A DNA stretch of 64,000 nt, taken from positions 1 to 64,000 of the forward strand of contig JAHEFE010000013.1 of NCBI GenBank assembly GCA_024640365.1, in the 5' to 3' direction. Shown here piece after piece: positions 45,982-56,548 of this stretch. The first letter of the stretch is position 1, and every line of letters begins with the position of its first letter. Origin of the DNA: Woeseiaceae bacterium. GTDB lineage: Bacteria; Pseudomonadota; Gammaproteobacteria; Steroidobacterales; Woeseiaceae. Under the pieces are notes generated by a model. It was not told where the DNA came from. It did not search any database and saw nothing but the letters and a program-made list of their open reading frames with translations. Both the position numbers and the translations under genes were made by a program.

Positions 45982-46548
45982 CTAGGGGTGAGTTACGACC
46001 CTTGCTTTATAACCAGCGGCAACCAGTTTAGCCGCCATGGCATCAGCGCTGGCGCGATCCTTCAGCGGTCCAACCCGCACACGCACCTGCTCAGCACCCC
46101 CGACCTGCAGCTTGCTTTCAAAAGCCGCATAACCCGCTTTGCGCAAATCATCGGCCAAACGTCGCGCATTGTCATGATTACCAAAACTACCAAGCTGCAC
46201 AGCCCACAGGTCACTCGCGACCGCTTGCTTCGTCACCGTCGGCGCCGGGGCCTGGACAGTCTCGACCTCTGTTTCAGCTTGTTTTTCAATATCGGCTGGG
46301 GTTGGCTTGGCTGCAACCGGCTTCTCTTCGGCATTACTGACTACCGGTACGGGCTCAGTTCGATTTCGCTCCAGGGTAATGGTCTTGCGTTCGCCATCCT
46401 CAACACCCTGTCCCGGCAAATTGAGCGTCTCACGTACCATTTGGGTCTCGTCGGGAGGCCCATCAAGAAATATTGGTACAACCAGAACAGCCACAACGAC
46501 CAACACAACTGCTCCTGTTAATCGTTCTTTTAATGCCCTATCCATCAT
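45982..46548 (-). CDS. dedD: SPOR-domain cell-division protein, DedD-like
   Basis: 188 residues. One N-terminal anchor (LTGAVVLVVVAVLVVPIFL) is followed by a Pro/Glu-rich linker and a C-terminal SPOR domain (LWAVQLGSFGNHDNARRLADDL, RVRVGPLKDRASADAMAAKL). SPOR domains bind denuded glycan strands at the septum. Position between folC and cvpA matches dedD. It overlaps folC as ATGA. Confidence 0.93.
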   Translation of the reverse strand: MMDRALKERLTGAVVLVVVAVLVVPIFLDGPPDETQMVRETLNLPGQGVEDGERKTITLERNRTEPVPVVSNAEEKPVAAKPTPADIEKQAETEVETVQAPAPTVTKQAVASDLWAVQLGSFGNHDNARRLADDLRKAGYAAFESKLQVGGAEQVRVRVGPLKDRASADAMAAKLVAAGYKARVVTHP

Positions 46549-47870
46549 GCTCCCTGTCTCTCACAAGTCTGTTTACCTGGCGAGTATATCTCAAGCCAAG
46601 CCAGTGCGGGCCCAACGGTATGGAACGAGCCGCAAACCAACACTCGATCCGCAGCAGTTGCTCTCCTCGCCGCCTCGCCAAGACCGCGCGCAATCGAATC
46701 GGCAACGAACACGGGGCAATCTCCCAGTGCCGCAATTTGCACAGCCAGTTTTTTTGCCGCGAGAGCCCGCGGTCCATCCGGGGTAACGGCAATCCACTCA
46801 TCAACCTCGGCAATCAATGGCTGGATAATGGCAGGTACATCTTTATCTCCAAGCACGCCAATCACGCCAATCGTTTTTCCCTCGACTTTATAGTCGCGAA
46901 GCGCCTGGGCAAGAACCTGCGCGCCACCCTCGTTATGGGCCACGTCCACCCGCCACTCGCAGCCTTTATTTATGCATTGAAAACGTCCAGGAAGCTGCAG
47001 TGCCAAAAAGGCTGCGGCAATAAGATCATCCCGCAGCATATCCTCACGGCCAAGGGCTTCGAGCAAAGCCAGCACTGCGGCAGCGTTCTGTAACTGGAAC
47101 GCCCCTCCCAGCACAGGCTTCGGCAAGTGCTCCAGGCGCATGGACCTGCCCGACCACTGCCAGTTGCCGTCCGCCTCCACGCTATAATTAAAATCGTCAC
47201 CCGCCTTGAGCAAGAATGCACCGCATTGGCTCGCGCAGCGATCAATAGCCGCAAGCGATTGCCTGGCGCCAAACACAAACGGTTTTCCCTTGCGCATGAT
47301 GCCGGCTTTTTCAGCCGCTATAGATTCAAGATCGTGGCCGAGCCAGTCCATGTGATCGAGAGAAATATTGGTGATGATTCCGCCGTCGGGCTCTATTGCG
47401 TTCACCGCATCCAGTCTGCCGCCTAAACCGATTTCAAAAATTGCGACAGCAACATTAGCCGCATCGAGAACAACAGCACCGGCCAGTGTTGCGAATTCGA
47501 AATAGGTGAGCGGCAAATCACCGCGACACGCCTCAACACGCTCGAAAGCCGCGACGATATCGGCGTCACTCGCATAATCGTTATTAATGCGAATGCGCTC
47601 GTTATAGCGGATGAGATGAGGCGAGGTATAGGCGCCGACAGTGCTGCCAGCCGCCATGAAAAGACAGCGAAGCATTTCAACGGTCGAACCCTTACCGTTG
47701 GTTCCCGCAACGTGCAGGACGAGGCTCGGCCGGCCCAGTTGCAGACGTTCAAGAACGGTTGTTACGCGCTCTAAACCGAGATTGATTTCAACCGGCGACA
47801 GCTGTTCCAGCCATTCCAGCCACTCGGCCAGGCTCGCAGCCTTATTGGCAGGAGATTCACCGCCGCTCAT
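46545..47870 (-). CDS. folC: Bifunctional dihydrofolate synthase/folylpolyglutamate synthase
   Basis: 441 residues. The ATP loop AGTNGKGSTVEML, TSPHLIRYNERIRIN, the GLGGRLDAVNAI segment and SLDHMDWLGHDLESIAAEK are the family motifs. It adds glutamate to dihydropteroate and to folates in the cytosol. The start may be 47870 or slightly later. Gap to accD 19 nt, overlap with dedD 4 nt. Confidence 0.96.
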   Translation of the reverse strand: MSGGESPANKAASLAEWLEWLEQLSPVEINLGLERVTTVLERLQLGRPSLVLHVAGTNGKGSTVEMLRCLFMAAGSTVGAYTSPHLIRYNERIRINNDYASDADIVAAFERVEACRGDLPLTYFEFATLAGAVVLDAANVAVAIFEIGLGGRLDAVNAIEPDGGIITNISLDHMDWLGHDLESIAAEKAGIMRKGKPFVFGARQSLAAIDRCASQCGAFLLKAGDDFNYSVEADGNWQWSGRSMRLEHLPKPVLGGAFQLQNAAAVLALLEALGREDMLRDDLIAAAFLALQLPGRFQCINKGCEWRVDVAHNEGGAQVLAQALRDYKVEGKTIGVIGVLGDKDVPAIIQPLIAEVDEWIAVTPDGPRALAAKKLAVQIAALGDCPVFVADSIARGLGEAARRATAADRVLVCGSFHTVGPALAWLEIYSPGKQTCERQGA

Positions 47871-47889
47871 GATGCACGCGCGAACTGAA

Positions 47890-48753
47890 TCAGACGGCCG
47901 GACCGGGCCGGTTCTGCAACTTGGCGAGCAAATCCGCTACTTCATGACGCATCTTGCGGCGATCAATAATCATATCCAGAGCCCCGTGTTCGAGCAGAAA
48001 TTCACTTCTCTGGAAGCCCTCCGGAAGGGTTTGCCGAACAGTCTGTTCGATGACTCGCGGACCCGCAAATCCTATTAGCGCACGAGGTTCCGCAATATTG
48101 ACGTCGCCAAGCATTGCAAGACTGGCAGAAACGCCGCCCGTCGTCGGGTCAGTAAGAATGGAAACGTATGGCACACCCAATTCACCGAGTTTTGCCAGCG
48201 CCGCAGAGGTCTTTGCCATTTGCATCAATGAAAACAGCGCTTCCTGCATGCGCGCACCACCGCTGGCTGAAAAACAAATTAGCGGCACCCTATTTTCCCC
48301 TGCCGCTCTTGCAGCCCGCGTAAACCGTTCGCCGACAACTGAGCCCATCGAGCCACCCATGAAGCCGAATTCGAATGCGCAGACAACGACCGGGCTACCG
48401 TACAACGCACCTTTAATGACTACCAGGGCATCGGTCTCGCCCGTTTTCTTCTGTGCAATCAGCAAGCGGTCACGATAACGTTTGCTGTCTTTGAATTTCA
48501 GAGGATCGGTAGGTTGCAGCTCCTTGCCGATTTCCTCTTGTCCATCAGGATCGAGAAAGAATTCGATCCGCTGACGTGCTCCGATACGCATGTGATGGGC
48601 ACACTTGGGACAAACGAACAGGTTCCGCTCAAGCTCCGTTCGGTATAATTGCGCATCGCAATTCGGACATTTTATCCATACACCCTCAGGCACCGAACGA
48701 GTTCGGCGCTCAGTACTGATGCGGGACGGCATTAACTTTTCAAACCAGCTCAT
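47890..48753 (-). CDS. accD: Acetyl-CoA carboxylase carboxyltransferase subunit beta
   Basis: 287 residues. The N-terminal four-Cys zinc ribbon ([11 protein letters not shown] and [11 protein letters not shown]) and the carboxyltransferase core ([38 protein letters not shown]) are present. It transfers the carboxyl group from biotin to acetyl-CoA together with AccA. In Pseudomonas trpF lies between accD and truA; here the gap to truA is 17 nt and trpF is absent. Confidence 0.98.
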   Translation of the reverse strand: MSWFEKLMPSRISTERRTRSVPEGVWIKCPNCDAQLYRTELERNLFVCPKCAHHMRIGARQRIEFFLDPDGQEEIGKELQPTDPLKFKDSKRYRDRLLIAQKKTGETDALVVIKGALYGSPVVVCAFEFGFMGGSMGSVVGERFTRAARAAGENRVPLICFSASGGARMQEALFSLMQMAKTSAALAKLGELGVPYVSILTDPTTGGVSASLAMLGDVNIAEPRALIGFAGPRVIEQTVRQTLPEGFQRSEFLLEHGALDMIIDRRKMRHEVADLLAKLQNRPGPAV

Positions 48754-48770
48754 AGCTAACCTTAATAAAC

Positions 48771-49571
48771 CTAATTTACCGCTTGATCCGGTATTCCGGG
48801 CGGGGCCGAAAACTGCTCGGCCAGTAATCCAAAATTGTCAGGATATACGACATTCACTAATGTTAAACCTTGTGGTGGAGCCGCGATTCCTGCTTTTGTG
48901 CGATCGCGACCCTCCAGTACCGATTTTGCCCAATTAGTGTCCTCCTCACCAGCACCAATCGCAACCAGTACGCCTGTAATATTTCTGACCATGTGCTGCA
49001 GAAAAGCATTGGCGGTGATATCGATCGTCAACCATCGACCCACACGCGTTACGCGCAGTTCAGTTACTTCACGGCTCGGGGTATGCGCCTGGCAACCGGC
49101 CGCCCGAAACGCCGAAAAATCATGGCGGCCCTTCAATAAATCGGCGGCCTGCTGCATGCGGTCCTGATCCAGGTGCCGATGTACCCACCACGCTCTGTTG
49201 TAACAAAGCGCGGAGCGAATATCGCGGTTAAAAATCAGGTACTGGTAGGATCGTGCAAGGGCCGAAAAACGGGCGTGAAAAGTTTCGTCGACCACTCGGG
49301 CCCAGCTCACGCAAATGTCTTCTGGCAGGTTGCTGTTTACACCCCGAATCCAGCCACGAATCGTCCGCTCAACAGGTGTATCAAAGTGAACAACCTGACC
49401 GGTTGCATGAACCCCCGTATCTGTGCGACCTGCACATACAACAGAAATTGGCTGATCAGCTATTTTACCCAGCGCCGTTTCGAGTAGCTCCTGAACGCCG
49501 CTACCGACGTGTTGGCGCTGCCAACCATTGTAGGCAGAGCCATCGTATTCAATACCGAGAGCTATTCGCAT
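48771..49571 (-). CDS. truA: tRNA pseudouridine(38-40) synthase TruA
   Basis: About 266 residues. The catalytic Asp is in [19 protein letters not shown], and the opening [17 protein letters not shown] is typical. I start at the Met of that stretch (49571), since known TruA proteins begin there; Met 49607 would add 12 residues. It modifies U38-U40 in the anticodon arm. Upstream is fimV, 56 nt away. Confidence 0.97.
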   Translation of the reverse strand: MRIALGIEYDGSAYNGWQRQHVGSGVQELLETALGKIADQPISVVCAGRTDTGVHATGQVVHFDTPVERTIRGWIRGVNSNLPEDICVSWARVVDETFHARFSALARSYQYLIFNRDIRSALCYNRAWWVHRHLDQDRMQQAADLLKGRHDFSAFRAAGCQAHTPSREVTELRVTRVGRWLTIDITANAFLQHMVRNITGVLVAIGAGEEDTNWAKSVLEGRDRTKAGIAAPPQGLTLVNVVYPDNFGLLAEQFSAPPGIPDQAVN

Positions 49572-49627
49572 AGATGAAAGACCGGGGCGCGATTTTGCGC
49601 CCGTCATATTCGAATTATCGGAATCGA

Positions 49628-52600
49628 TTAGCTTGGCAGAGATTCCAGCAATTTCCGGGCTTGCTGCTGCTGACCTTCGTCACCTTCATCGAGAACTTCC
49701 TCAAGAATGCTACGTGCGCCCTCGGGATCACCCATGTCCACGTAAGCCCGGGCCAGGTCCAGCTTGGTACCAACCTCGGTCATAGTGCGCGCTTCGTCTA
49801 ACACAGGATTCCGGTCCTCAGGCGATAACGCAACCGTCGGAGAATCGTTATCACCGAAAGTATTACCAATATCGAAATCGAGCGTCTGGTCACTCAGGTC
49901 AGTTCCGCCAACGTCCTCAACCACTGCATGCTCAATCGTCCCCTCATCGCCAGCGCTGTCATCTATGCCGCTATACTGCAAAGCAGCGGTCAGATCGCCA
50001 AGATCCAGGTCAACATCGGTGCCAATATCGTCGCCGATACTCTTATCGTCATCCAAAATACCCTTAGGCAGCGCTTCCGTCTCAGCAAAGTCGAAATCGT
50101 CAAGTTCGCTGGCAAACACGGTCGATTCATCACCAACAACTGGTGTCTGAACAGTGACATCTACATCATCGTCATCTGCCAAATTGGCAAACTGCTCGGT
50201 ATCCAGTGCAGAGGCCAGGAGTGTCGCATCGTCATCAGTAATCGGTGCGTTTTCTCGTTTTGCCATCAAGTCTTCGTTGAGAACCTGGGTTTGACCCGTC
50301 GCATCAAGTAACGAAGCATCAAAATCGATATCGAAATCAGACTCTTCGTCCTCGGAATCTTCCCCGATGTCTTCGATAACCAACGCAGGCGTTTCACTGG
50401 TCGCTGCGAGTGCGTCATCAATATCGAAATCGTTGTCGAGCTCACTCTCGTCATCCGGCTCACCGATGCTCTCAACATCCAGCGCTTCATTGATGCCCGT
50501 TGCAGCAGATCCGTCGGTAATCGTGCTTTCGCCAACGCTACCCTCATCCTCGTTGGCTACCAAATCTTCGGCCGAAAAATCCAGGTCGACAAAATCGGCC
50601 TTGGTGTCCTCAGCGCCACCCAGATCCATATCGTCCAGATTGAAATCAGTATCAGAGAGTGCCTCGTTAAATCCGGTTGCGCCTGTATCGGAGCTGAGAT
50701 CATCGTCAAGATCTGCGAGACCATCAAGATCCAGGCCCAGATCATCAAGATCTATTTCTGCCGTCATATCTGCAGACTGGCCGCTCGACTTATCTTCTGC
50801 CCCGCGCATTGCCGGCATCTCTGAAGTCGGCTCATCACCTATTGGCGGCTGCTCAACGGTTGGCGACTCGGTCGTTGCATCAATATCATCAATGCTAGGC
50901 GCCGGTGTTTCGGCAGTGACAAAATCGTCAGACTCGTCATCGTCATCCATGCCATCGAAAACAAAATCAACACCATCAGCCGCCGCAAAATCCTGGCCGC
51001 CAATGTCCATAATTTCGGTATCGCCGCTACCGTCTTCAGCAGCAAAATCCAGATCAAGTGCCACTTCAGATCCGTCATCGTCTTCGAATGACAGGTCGAT
51101 GCCTTCGGCCGCAAGGCCTGCGCTAGCGGCGCTGCCAGCGGCAAATAAATCATTATCAGCTGCAAGCTGCTGACCCATGATGACCGTTTTGTCCCAGTCC
51201 TTGCTGGCTTCGCCACCCAATGCTGCGCGGAAACGTTTGGCTGCTGTAACGAATGCGTCCTTATTACCCCATACGAAGTAAATCTCGCAGAGTTTAGCCA
51301 TCAAATCTTTACGCTCCGGTTGCACCGCGAGCGCACTATTGACGAGATCAGCCGCCTGATCATAAAGACCATAGGCCATGTGGAAGTCGGCCTCAGCAAC
51401 AGGGTCTGCCTGATCGAGATTGATCGCCGTTTCACTGCTGAAGGTATCTTCGAGCGACTGCGGCGAACCAAGTGGCTCTTCAGGAGCTTCAACTTCGAGT
51501 GTGTCTGATTCAGTATCAGCCCAGGTATCCGTAGCCTTTTGCTCATGAACAACAATCGCATCATCCGCAGGCTTAACAGCTTTTAAGCGGGCCGTATCTT
51601 GATGCCGGTCTTGGTCATCATCCCCGTCATCGTCGTCTGCATCCAGTTCCGTCCAACCGGAAGAATCATCATCCTTCATAGAGGCACGGCGTGCGAACCA
51701 GACAAGCACGGCTGCCACCAGCACCAATGCGCCTATCAGCATTCCCCAGAAGCCAGTGATGGCATCCAGAATTGATCCAAAGAATCCTTTTTCAGCAGGC
51801 TTCTTGATTACGGGAGCGGGTGCGGGCTTGGCCTTATCTTCAGCTGCGGGCTCAGCCGCAACCGGTGTTTCTTCCTCAGCAATAACACCGCCAGTCTTGT
51901 CGCCAGCCTCGACATCCATATCAACGCCGGCCGCAGCATCTTCAAAGCCGGTCTCGTCAGCCACCGGCGCCGCGCCAGCTTGACGACTGGCCAACTCGGC
52001 TCTCAAAGCAGCTAGTTCGTTGTCCCGAATAGCCAACATTGCGTCACTATCGGCAAGTTTCTGTTCAAGCTCACGTACGCGGTCCTGCAATTCTGAATCG
52101 GGTGCATCGGCCATGCCGCTCTGGTAATCACGGTACGCGTCTGCACTTGCCCCTGTATCCGTCTTGTCCGGGGGAACGAGGCTCAGACTCGGCCTACTGC
52201 TGGGCGCAGCACTTGATCCGCCCCATTCGGACATCTGGCGCCGTACTTCGGCAATCGCGTCCTGTCGACCGATACGATAAATCTGATCAGCGCTCGGAAT
52301 CCGCAATCTTGCGCCTGCACGCAGGCGATTGATGTTGCCGTCAAATGCTTGTGGATTCGCTTCGTAGATAGCCAGCATCGTCTGATTAATCGTCAGACGA
52401 TTGTCCGGCTTCACGCGACTGGCGATCCCCCAAAGTGTTTCCGATCGAGCGACGCGATAATCGTCTCCGGTACTGCTATCAAAATCTTGTGAACTGCCAG
52501 CTGCGGAGGTTGTGCTCCGACTAACGGGCTGCGGTTGTGTTGGGCGGCTTTCGCGACGTTCGATAACACCACGGTCGGCCTCTGTCGCTCGCTGGGGAGC

Positions 52601-53032
52601 GGTGACCTGCGGTGCCGACTCGACGGCAGCAGGTGGTGCAAAAGTAGGAGGATCCAATAACAAGGTGTACTCGCGAAGTACGCGTCCCTGTGGCGAAGTT
52701 GCCTCAACCAGGAAAGTGACAAATGGTTCCCGTATTGCTTCGGCTGACGTTACACGGATGACTGGGCCATTAACGCCAGACTTGATGTCAAATTTGACGG
52801 AAGAAAGAAACAGCGGCCGATCCAGGCCGTAACGAGCAAACGTTTCTGCAGATGCTAGCTGTACCCGAAGAGTCTGCAGCTCTTCCGGGGTCGCTGATAC
52901 CAACTCGATCTCGGCCCGCAGTGGTGCATTTAGCGCGGAATCCAGACGAATATCACCAAGGCCCAGTGCCCAGACTTCACTCGTAAACATGAGTGCAAGC
53001 AGAATCACTGCACCAGCCAGTCTATGCAACAT
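49628..53032 (-). CDS. fimV: FimV-like pilus/polar-organiser protein
   Basis: 1134 residues. A signal peptide is followed by the FimV N-terminal domain (LGLGDIRLDSALNAPLRAEI), a LysM domain (about residues 190-255, YRVARSETLWGIASRV), a coiled coil (RVRELEQKLADSDAML) and one membrane segment (WGMLIGALVLVAAVLVWF). A very acidic cytoplasmic region of over 500 residues ends in a TPR-like C-terminal motif (LDLARAYVDMGDPEGARSIL). In Pseudomonas and relatives FimV/TspA proteins bind peptidoglycan, place type IV pilus and T2SS parts at the pole and support cAMP signalling. It keeps the conserved position between truA and asd. Confidence 0.94.
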   Translation of the reverse strand: MLHRLAGAVILLALMFTSEVWALGLGDIRLDSALNAPLRAEIELVSATPEELQTLRVQLASAETFARYGLDRPLFLSSVKFDIKSGVNGPVIRVTSAEAIREPFVTFLVEATSPQGRVLREYTLLLDPPTFAPPAAVESAPQVTAPQRATEADRGVIERRESRPTQPQPVSRSTTSAAGSSQDFDSSTGDDYRVARSETLWGIASRVKPDNRLTINQTMLAIYEANPQAFDGNINRLRAGARLRIPSADQIYRIGRQDAIAEVRRQMSEWGGSSAAPSSRPSLSLVPPDKTDTGASADAYRDYQSGMADAPDSELQDRVRELEQKLADSDAMLAIRDNELAALRAELASRQAGAAPVADETGFEDAAAGVDMDVEAGDKTGGVIAEEETPVAAEPAAEDKAKPAPAPVIKKPAEKGFFGSILDAITGFWGMLIGALVLVAAVLVWFARRASMKDDDSSGWTELDADDDDGDDDQDRHQDTARLKAVKPADDAIVVHEQKATDTWADTESDTLEVEAPEEPLGSPQSLEDTFSSETAINLDQADPVAEADFHMAYGLYDQAADLVNSALAVQPERKDLMAKLCEIYFVWGNKDAFVTAAKRFRAALGGEASKDWDKTVIMGQQLAADNDLFAAGSAASAGLAAEGIDLSFEDDDGSEVALDLDFAAEDGSGDTEIMDIGGQDFAAADGVDFVFDGMDDDDESDDFVTAETPAPSIDDIDATTESPTVEQPPIGDEPTSEMPAMRGAEDKSSGQSADMTAEIDLDDLGLDLDGLADLDDDLSSDTGATGFNEALSDTDFNLDDMDLGGAEDTKADFVDLDFSAEDLVANEDEGSVGESTITDGSAATGINEALDVESIGEPDDESELDNDFDIDDALAATSETPALVIEDIGEDSEDEESDFDIDFDASLLDATGQTQVLNEDLMAKRENAPITDDDATLLASALDTEQFANLADDDDVDVTVQTPVVGDESTVFASELDDFDFAETEALPKGILDDDKSIGDDIGTDVDLDLGDLTAALQYSGIDDSAGDEGTIEHAVVEDVGGTDLSDQTLDFDIGNTFGDNDSPTVALSPEDRNPVLDEARTMTEVGTKLDLARAYVDMGDPEGARSILEEVLDEGDEGQQQQARKLLESLPS

Positions 53033-53131
53033 AATTATTTTCTCCAGCCCTGTTTTTTCCTGACTATTAGTGCCAGCACAGCGCCAATTGATGTTTCGCA
53101 GAAGTACCCCAAGCTAAGCGGGAACTATATC

Positions 53132-54154
53132 TTATAAATAGTTTTTCGCCAATATTTCAGCTATTTGGACACTATTTAGAGCCGCGCCCTTACGTATGTT
53201 ATCGGACACGACCCACAGGTTGATTCCTCGCGGATGTGTGAAATCATCTCGCACACGCCCCACAAAAACGGCATCCTTCCCTGACCCGTCCGTAACAGCG
53301 GTCGGGTAACTACCTGTTTCCACACCATCAATCAATGTCACGCCCGGCGCATTGCTCAATAATTGAGCAACCGTTTGTGCGTCAATTTTCTGTCGCGTCT
53401 CAATATTCACAGCCTCTGAATGGCCGTAAAACACAGGCACACGAACGGCTGTAGCGTTAACCATGATTTGATCATCCGCAAAGATCTTCCGCGTCTCCCA
53501 ATGCATTTTCATCTCTTCGCGGGTGTAGCGATTTTCCTGAAATTCGTCAATATGCGGAATTACATTGAATGCAATTTGCTTGGCTTTGCCCTTCAGATCC
53601 AAATTACGTCCATTAAGCAGCTTCACAGTCTGCTGAGCCATGTCCTCAAGCAAGCCGCTGCCGCCCCCTGAAACAGCCTGGTACGTGGCAACATTGATTC
53701 GTTCGATACCCACAGCATCATAAATAGGCTTCAGCGCGACCAACATCTGGATAGTCGAGCAATTCGGATTGGCAATTATCCCCTTGTTTTTGTAGCGGGC
53801 TATAGCCTCGGGATTTACTTCCGGCACCACCAAAGGCACTTCGTCGTCATAGCGAAATTGCGAGGTATTGTCGATAACTACGCAACCCGCCGCCGCGGCG
53901 ATAGGCGCGTACTTCTCAGACACATCAGCACCTGCGGAGAACAATCCGATATCGACGCCCGAGAAGTCAAAGTCAGCAATATCAATGACATCTAGCGTTT
54001 TATGGCCGTACGCCACTGTTTTGCCGAGCGAGCGATCGCTGGCCAACGGATAGATCTTGCCGACAGGAAATTTTCGTTCCGCGAGAACTTCAAGCATTGC
54101 CTGGCCAACCAATCCGGTCGCTCCCAGCACTGCAACATTAAATGTACGTAACAT
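53132..54154 (-). CDS. asd: Aspartate-semialdehyde dehydrogenase
   Basis: 340 residues. NADP loop VLGATGLVGQAML, FSAGADVSEKYAP, the catalytic Cys in NPNCSTIQMLVAL, and the substrate-binding QFRYDDEVPLVVPEVN stretch are present. It reduces aspartyl phosphate to the semialdehyde for lysine, methionine, threonine and diaminopimelate synthesis. Located between aroC and fimV; a 99-nt gap separates it from fimV. Confidence 0.97.
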   Translation of the reverse strand: MLRTFNVAVLGATGLVGQAMLEVLAERKFPVGKIYPLASDRSLGKTVAYGHKTLDVIDIADFDFSGVDIGLFSAGADVSEKYAPIAAAAGCVVIDNTSQFRYDDEVPLVVPEVNPEAIARYKNKGIIANPNCSTIQMLVALKPIYDAVGIERINVATYQAVSGGGSGLLEDMAQQTVKLLNGRNLDLKGKAKQIAFNVIPHIDEFQENRYTREEMKMHWETRKIFADDQIMVNATAVRVPVFYGHSEAVNIETRQKIDAQTVAQLLSNAPGVTLIDGVETGSYPTAVTDGSGKDAVFVGRVRDDFTHPRGINLWVVSDNIRKGAALNSVQIAEILAKNYL

Positions 54155-54216
54155 CTTTTAATGGCCTGATTTATATAGTAATTATGCTTATGAAATAACA
54201 ATCTGCCGAACCTGTT

Positions 54217-55308
54217 TCAACCGGGAATGACGGGCACTCCGGTCTGCACATCAGCATTCTGGCCGCGGTGACGTAAATAGTGGTCCATCAACACGAGAGC
54301 AACCATTGCCTCCGCAATAGGTGTTGCACGCAAGCCAACACAGGGGTCATGACGCCCCTTGGTCACTATTTCAGTGGCCTGCCCTGACTTATCCACAGTT
54401 TGTCCCGGTACTCGAATACTCGAGGTAGGCTTTAGAGCGATGCTGGCAAGAATGTCCTGACCCGACGAAATACCCCCTAGGGTGCCGCCCGCATTATTGT
54501 GGCTGAACCCACCAGGACTCATTTCATCCCGATGCTCAGAGCCTTTTTGGGAAACAGCCGCAAATCCGGCACCCAATTCAACGCCTTTGACCGCGTTGAT
54601 ACTCATAAGGCCGTGGGCAAGATCGGCCTCCAGTTTGTCGAAAACGGGCTCGCCGAGCCCTGGCGGGACATTACGGGCAAGAACACTAATTTTGGCGCCG
54701 ATGGAGTCGCCCTCAAGGCGCAACGCATCCATAAATGCCTCCAACTCCTCAATTCGGGTTGGATCTGCACAAAAAAACGGGTTATCACTGACTATCGACA
54801 GGTCTCTGGCCTCAAGGTGTATCGGTCCCAATTGCGCCAAATACCCCTTGATTTCGATACCGAGCCGTTCCTTAAGGTACTTGCGAGCGATAGCACCTGC
54901 CGCTACCCGCATGGTCGTCTCACGCGCTGATGAGCGCCCCCCGCCCCGATAGTCACGAATGCCGTATTTCTGCTGATAGGAATAGTCAGCGTGGCCAGGA
55001 CGAAACTTATCTTTGATATCCGAATAATCTTTGGAGCGCTGATCCTCGTTCTCGATCAACAAGCCAATCGGGGTGCCGGTTGTCACTCCCTCGAAGACAC
55101 CCGACAGAATTTTTACCTTGTCGCCCTCTTTGCGCTGCGTGGTGTGGCGCGACCTGCCGGGCCGACGTAATTCGAGATCCTGCTGAATATCTTCCTCACA
55201 CAGAGTCATTCCGGGAGGGCACCCGTCAACAACACATCCCAATGCGAGACCGTGACTCTCTCCAAACGTTGTTACCGTAAACAAGCGGCCAAATGTATTT
55301 CCAGACAT
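54217..55308 (-). CDS. aroC: Chorismate synthase
   Basis: 363 residues. The signatures [36 protein letters not shown] and the late [17 protein letters not shown] are all present. It forms chorismate from 5-enolpyruvylshikimate-3-phosphate using reduced FMN. It is preceded by prmB with a 3-nt gap, a common gammaproteobacterial order. Confidence 0.98.
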   Translation of the reverse strand: MSGNTFGRLFTVTTFGESHGLALGCVVDGCPPGMTLCEEDIQQDLELRRPGRSRHTTQRKEGDKVKILSGVFEGVTTGTPIGLLIENEDQRSKDYSDIKDKFRPGHADYSYQQKYGIRDYRGGGRSSARETTMRVAAGAIARKYLKERLGIEIKGYLAQLGPIHLEARDLSIVSDNPFFCADPTRIEELEAFMDALRLEGDSIGAKISVLARNVPPGLGEPVFDKLEADLAHGLMSINAVKGVELGAGFAAVSQKGSEHRDEMSPGGFSHNNAGGTLGGISSGQDILASIALKPTSSIRVPGQTVDKSGQATEIVTKGRHDPCVGLRATPIAEAMVALVLMDHYLRHRGQNADVQTGVPVIPG

Positions 55309-55311
55309 AAA

Positions 55312-56247
55312 CTATCCTGCGGCTCTAAGCGAATCGGCAAACAACTGCCTATGATATTTAAGGTCCTCTGCGGACAGCGCGAAAACCCCTCCACCGCCAA
55401 ACTCAAAATCCAGCCAGGTGAACGGCACCGTCGGGAATTGCTCCTGTAATGCAACTTCGCTATTCCCCACTTCAACGAACAACATACCTTCATCAGCGAG
55501 GAAGTCCGCTGCATCATGCAGGATCGTCTTAACCGAATCCAGACCGTCATCTCCAGCGGCCAGCCCCAGTTCGGGCTCGTGACGATACTCGGCGGTGAGC
55601 GTATCCATATCCTGCTTGTCCACGTACGGTGGATTGCTGACGATTACCTCGTACTCACCATGCGGCACGTCTGCAAAGAAATCCGACTGCAGCAGGCGTA
55701 CCCGATCATCGACGCCGTGCTGCGCCACATTGATGCGAGCTACATCCAACGCTGACTCAGAAATATCAACAGCATCCACTTTTGCATCGGGAAAAGCGAT
55801 CGCGCACGCAATCGCGATGCAGCCACTTCCACAACCGAGGTCCAGTATTCGTTCCACACGATTGGGCTGGACCCAGGGGCGGAACTGATCAGCGATCAAC
55901 TCGGCAAAGGGCGATCGCGGAATCAATACGCGCTCGTCAACGAAAAATTCCAAACCAGCAAACCATGCCTGATTAACCAGATATGCCGTCGGTACCCGAT
56001 CCTCAATTCGCCGGCGCAACAAAGCATCCAACGTAGCGAGCTGCGTTTTATCAAGCACAGCGGCATAGTGTCGGTCGGCCTCCTCGTGCCGAAAGCCCAA
56101 TGCACCAAATACGAGGTAAGCGGCCTCGTCAATTGCATTGTCGGTGCCATGGCCAAAACTCAGGCCCGCGGCGTCCAGTTGCTCAGCTGCGCGCCGGATA
56201 TACTCCTCTACCGTCATTGCTGTCCTATTTTCGTTAGATATGCCCAT
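55312..56247 (-). CDS. prmB: Ribosomal protein uL3 glutamine N5-methyltransferase PrmB
   Basis: 311 residues. SAM motif [17 protein letters not shown] and the catalytic motif [12 protein letters not shown] mark a HemK-family glutamine methyltransferase. PrmB rather than PrmC is chosen from the position next to aroC and the N-terminal helical domain ([20 protein letters not shown]). It methylates L3 during 50S assembly. First gene of the prmB-aroC pair; a MITE-like repeat begins 14 nt before its start codon. Confidence 0.95.
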   Translation of the reverse strand: MGISNENRTAMTVEEYIRRAAEQLDAAGLSFGHGTDNAIDEAAYLVFGALGFRHEEADRHYAAVLDKTQLATLDALLRRRIEDRVPTAYLVNQAWFAGLEFFVDERVLIPRSPFAELIADQFRPWVQPNRVERILDLGCGSGCIAIACAIAFPDAKVDAVDISESALDVARINVAQHGVDDRVRLLQSDFFADVPHGEYEVIVSNPPYVDKQDMDTLTAEYRHEPELGLAAGDDGLDSVKTILHDAADFLADEGMLFVEVGNSEVALQEQFPTVPFTWLDFEFGGGGVFALSAEDLKYHRQLFADSLRAAG

Positions 56248-56260
56248 TGCCGTATTCTAA

Positions 56261-56418
56261 GGAGCCTCTGATTTATTCTGAGGGAAGTAGATTGTCAGCG
56301 AAAAGATTCAGATTCAAGGCGCCGATTGCACGTGAGCTGGCTATTGCGAAGATTAGCAGCACAGAAGCTGGATTTTTTAGTCGCAAAATACGAGTTCATG
56401 AATAGGACAGAGGCTCCC
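56261..56418 (+). mobile_element. MITE-like repeat, copy B (158 bp)
   Basis: Same length as the copy at 27716-27873 and inverted relative to it. Terminal inverted repeats are GGAGCCTCTGATTTATTC at the left and the complement of GGGAGCCTCTGTCCTATTC at the right. It lies in the 301-nt gap between the divergent prmB and SCO1 genes. No open frame is present. The ends are better preserved as inverted repeats here than in copy A. Confidence 0.8.
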
Positions 56419-56443
56419 TGGCGCTACTGAAGCCATCAGGACA

Positions 56444-56503
56444 CCAGGGGCAGCCCTGATTAATTCATGCCCGGTCGCCCAGAGTTAATCAGGGCTTCCC
56501 TGG
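56444..56503. repeat. 60-bp palindromic element
   Basis: Two ~22-bp arms: CCAGGGGCAGCCCTGATTAA on the left, and the complement of CCAGGGAAGCCCTGATTAA on the right, around a ~16-bp centre. The arm sequence GCCCTGATTAA resembles the MITE terminal repeat GCCTCTGATTTA next to it, so it may be a shrunken relative. Confidence 0.65.
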
Positions 56504-56548
56504 AATATTAAATACGCAGCTGGCACCTCTGCGCTAAAATGTATTCTT

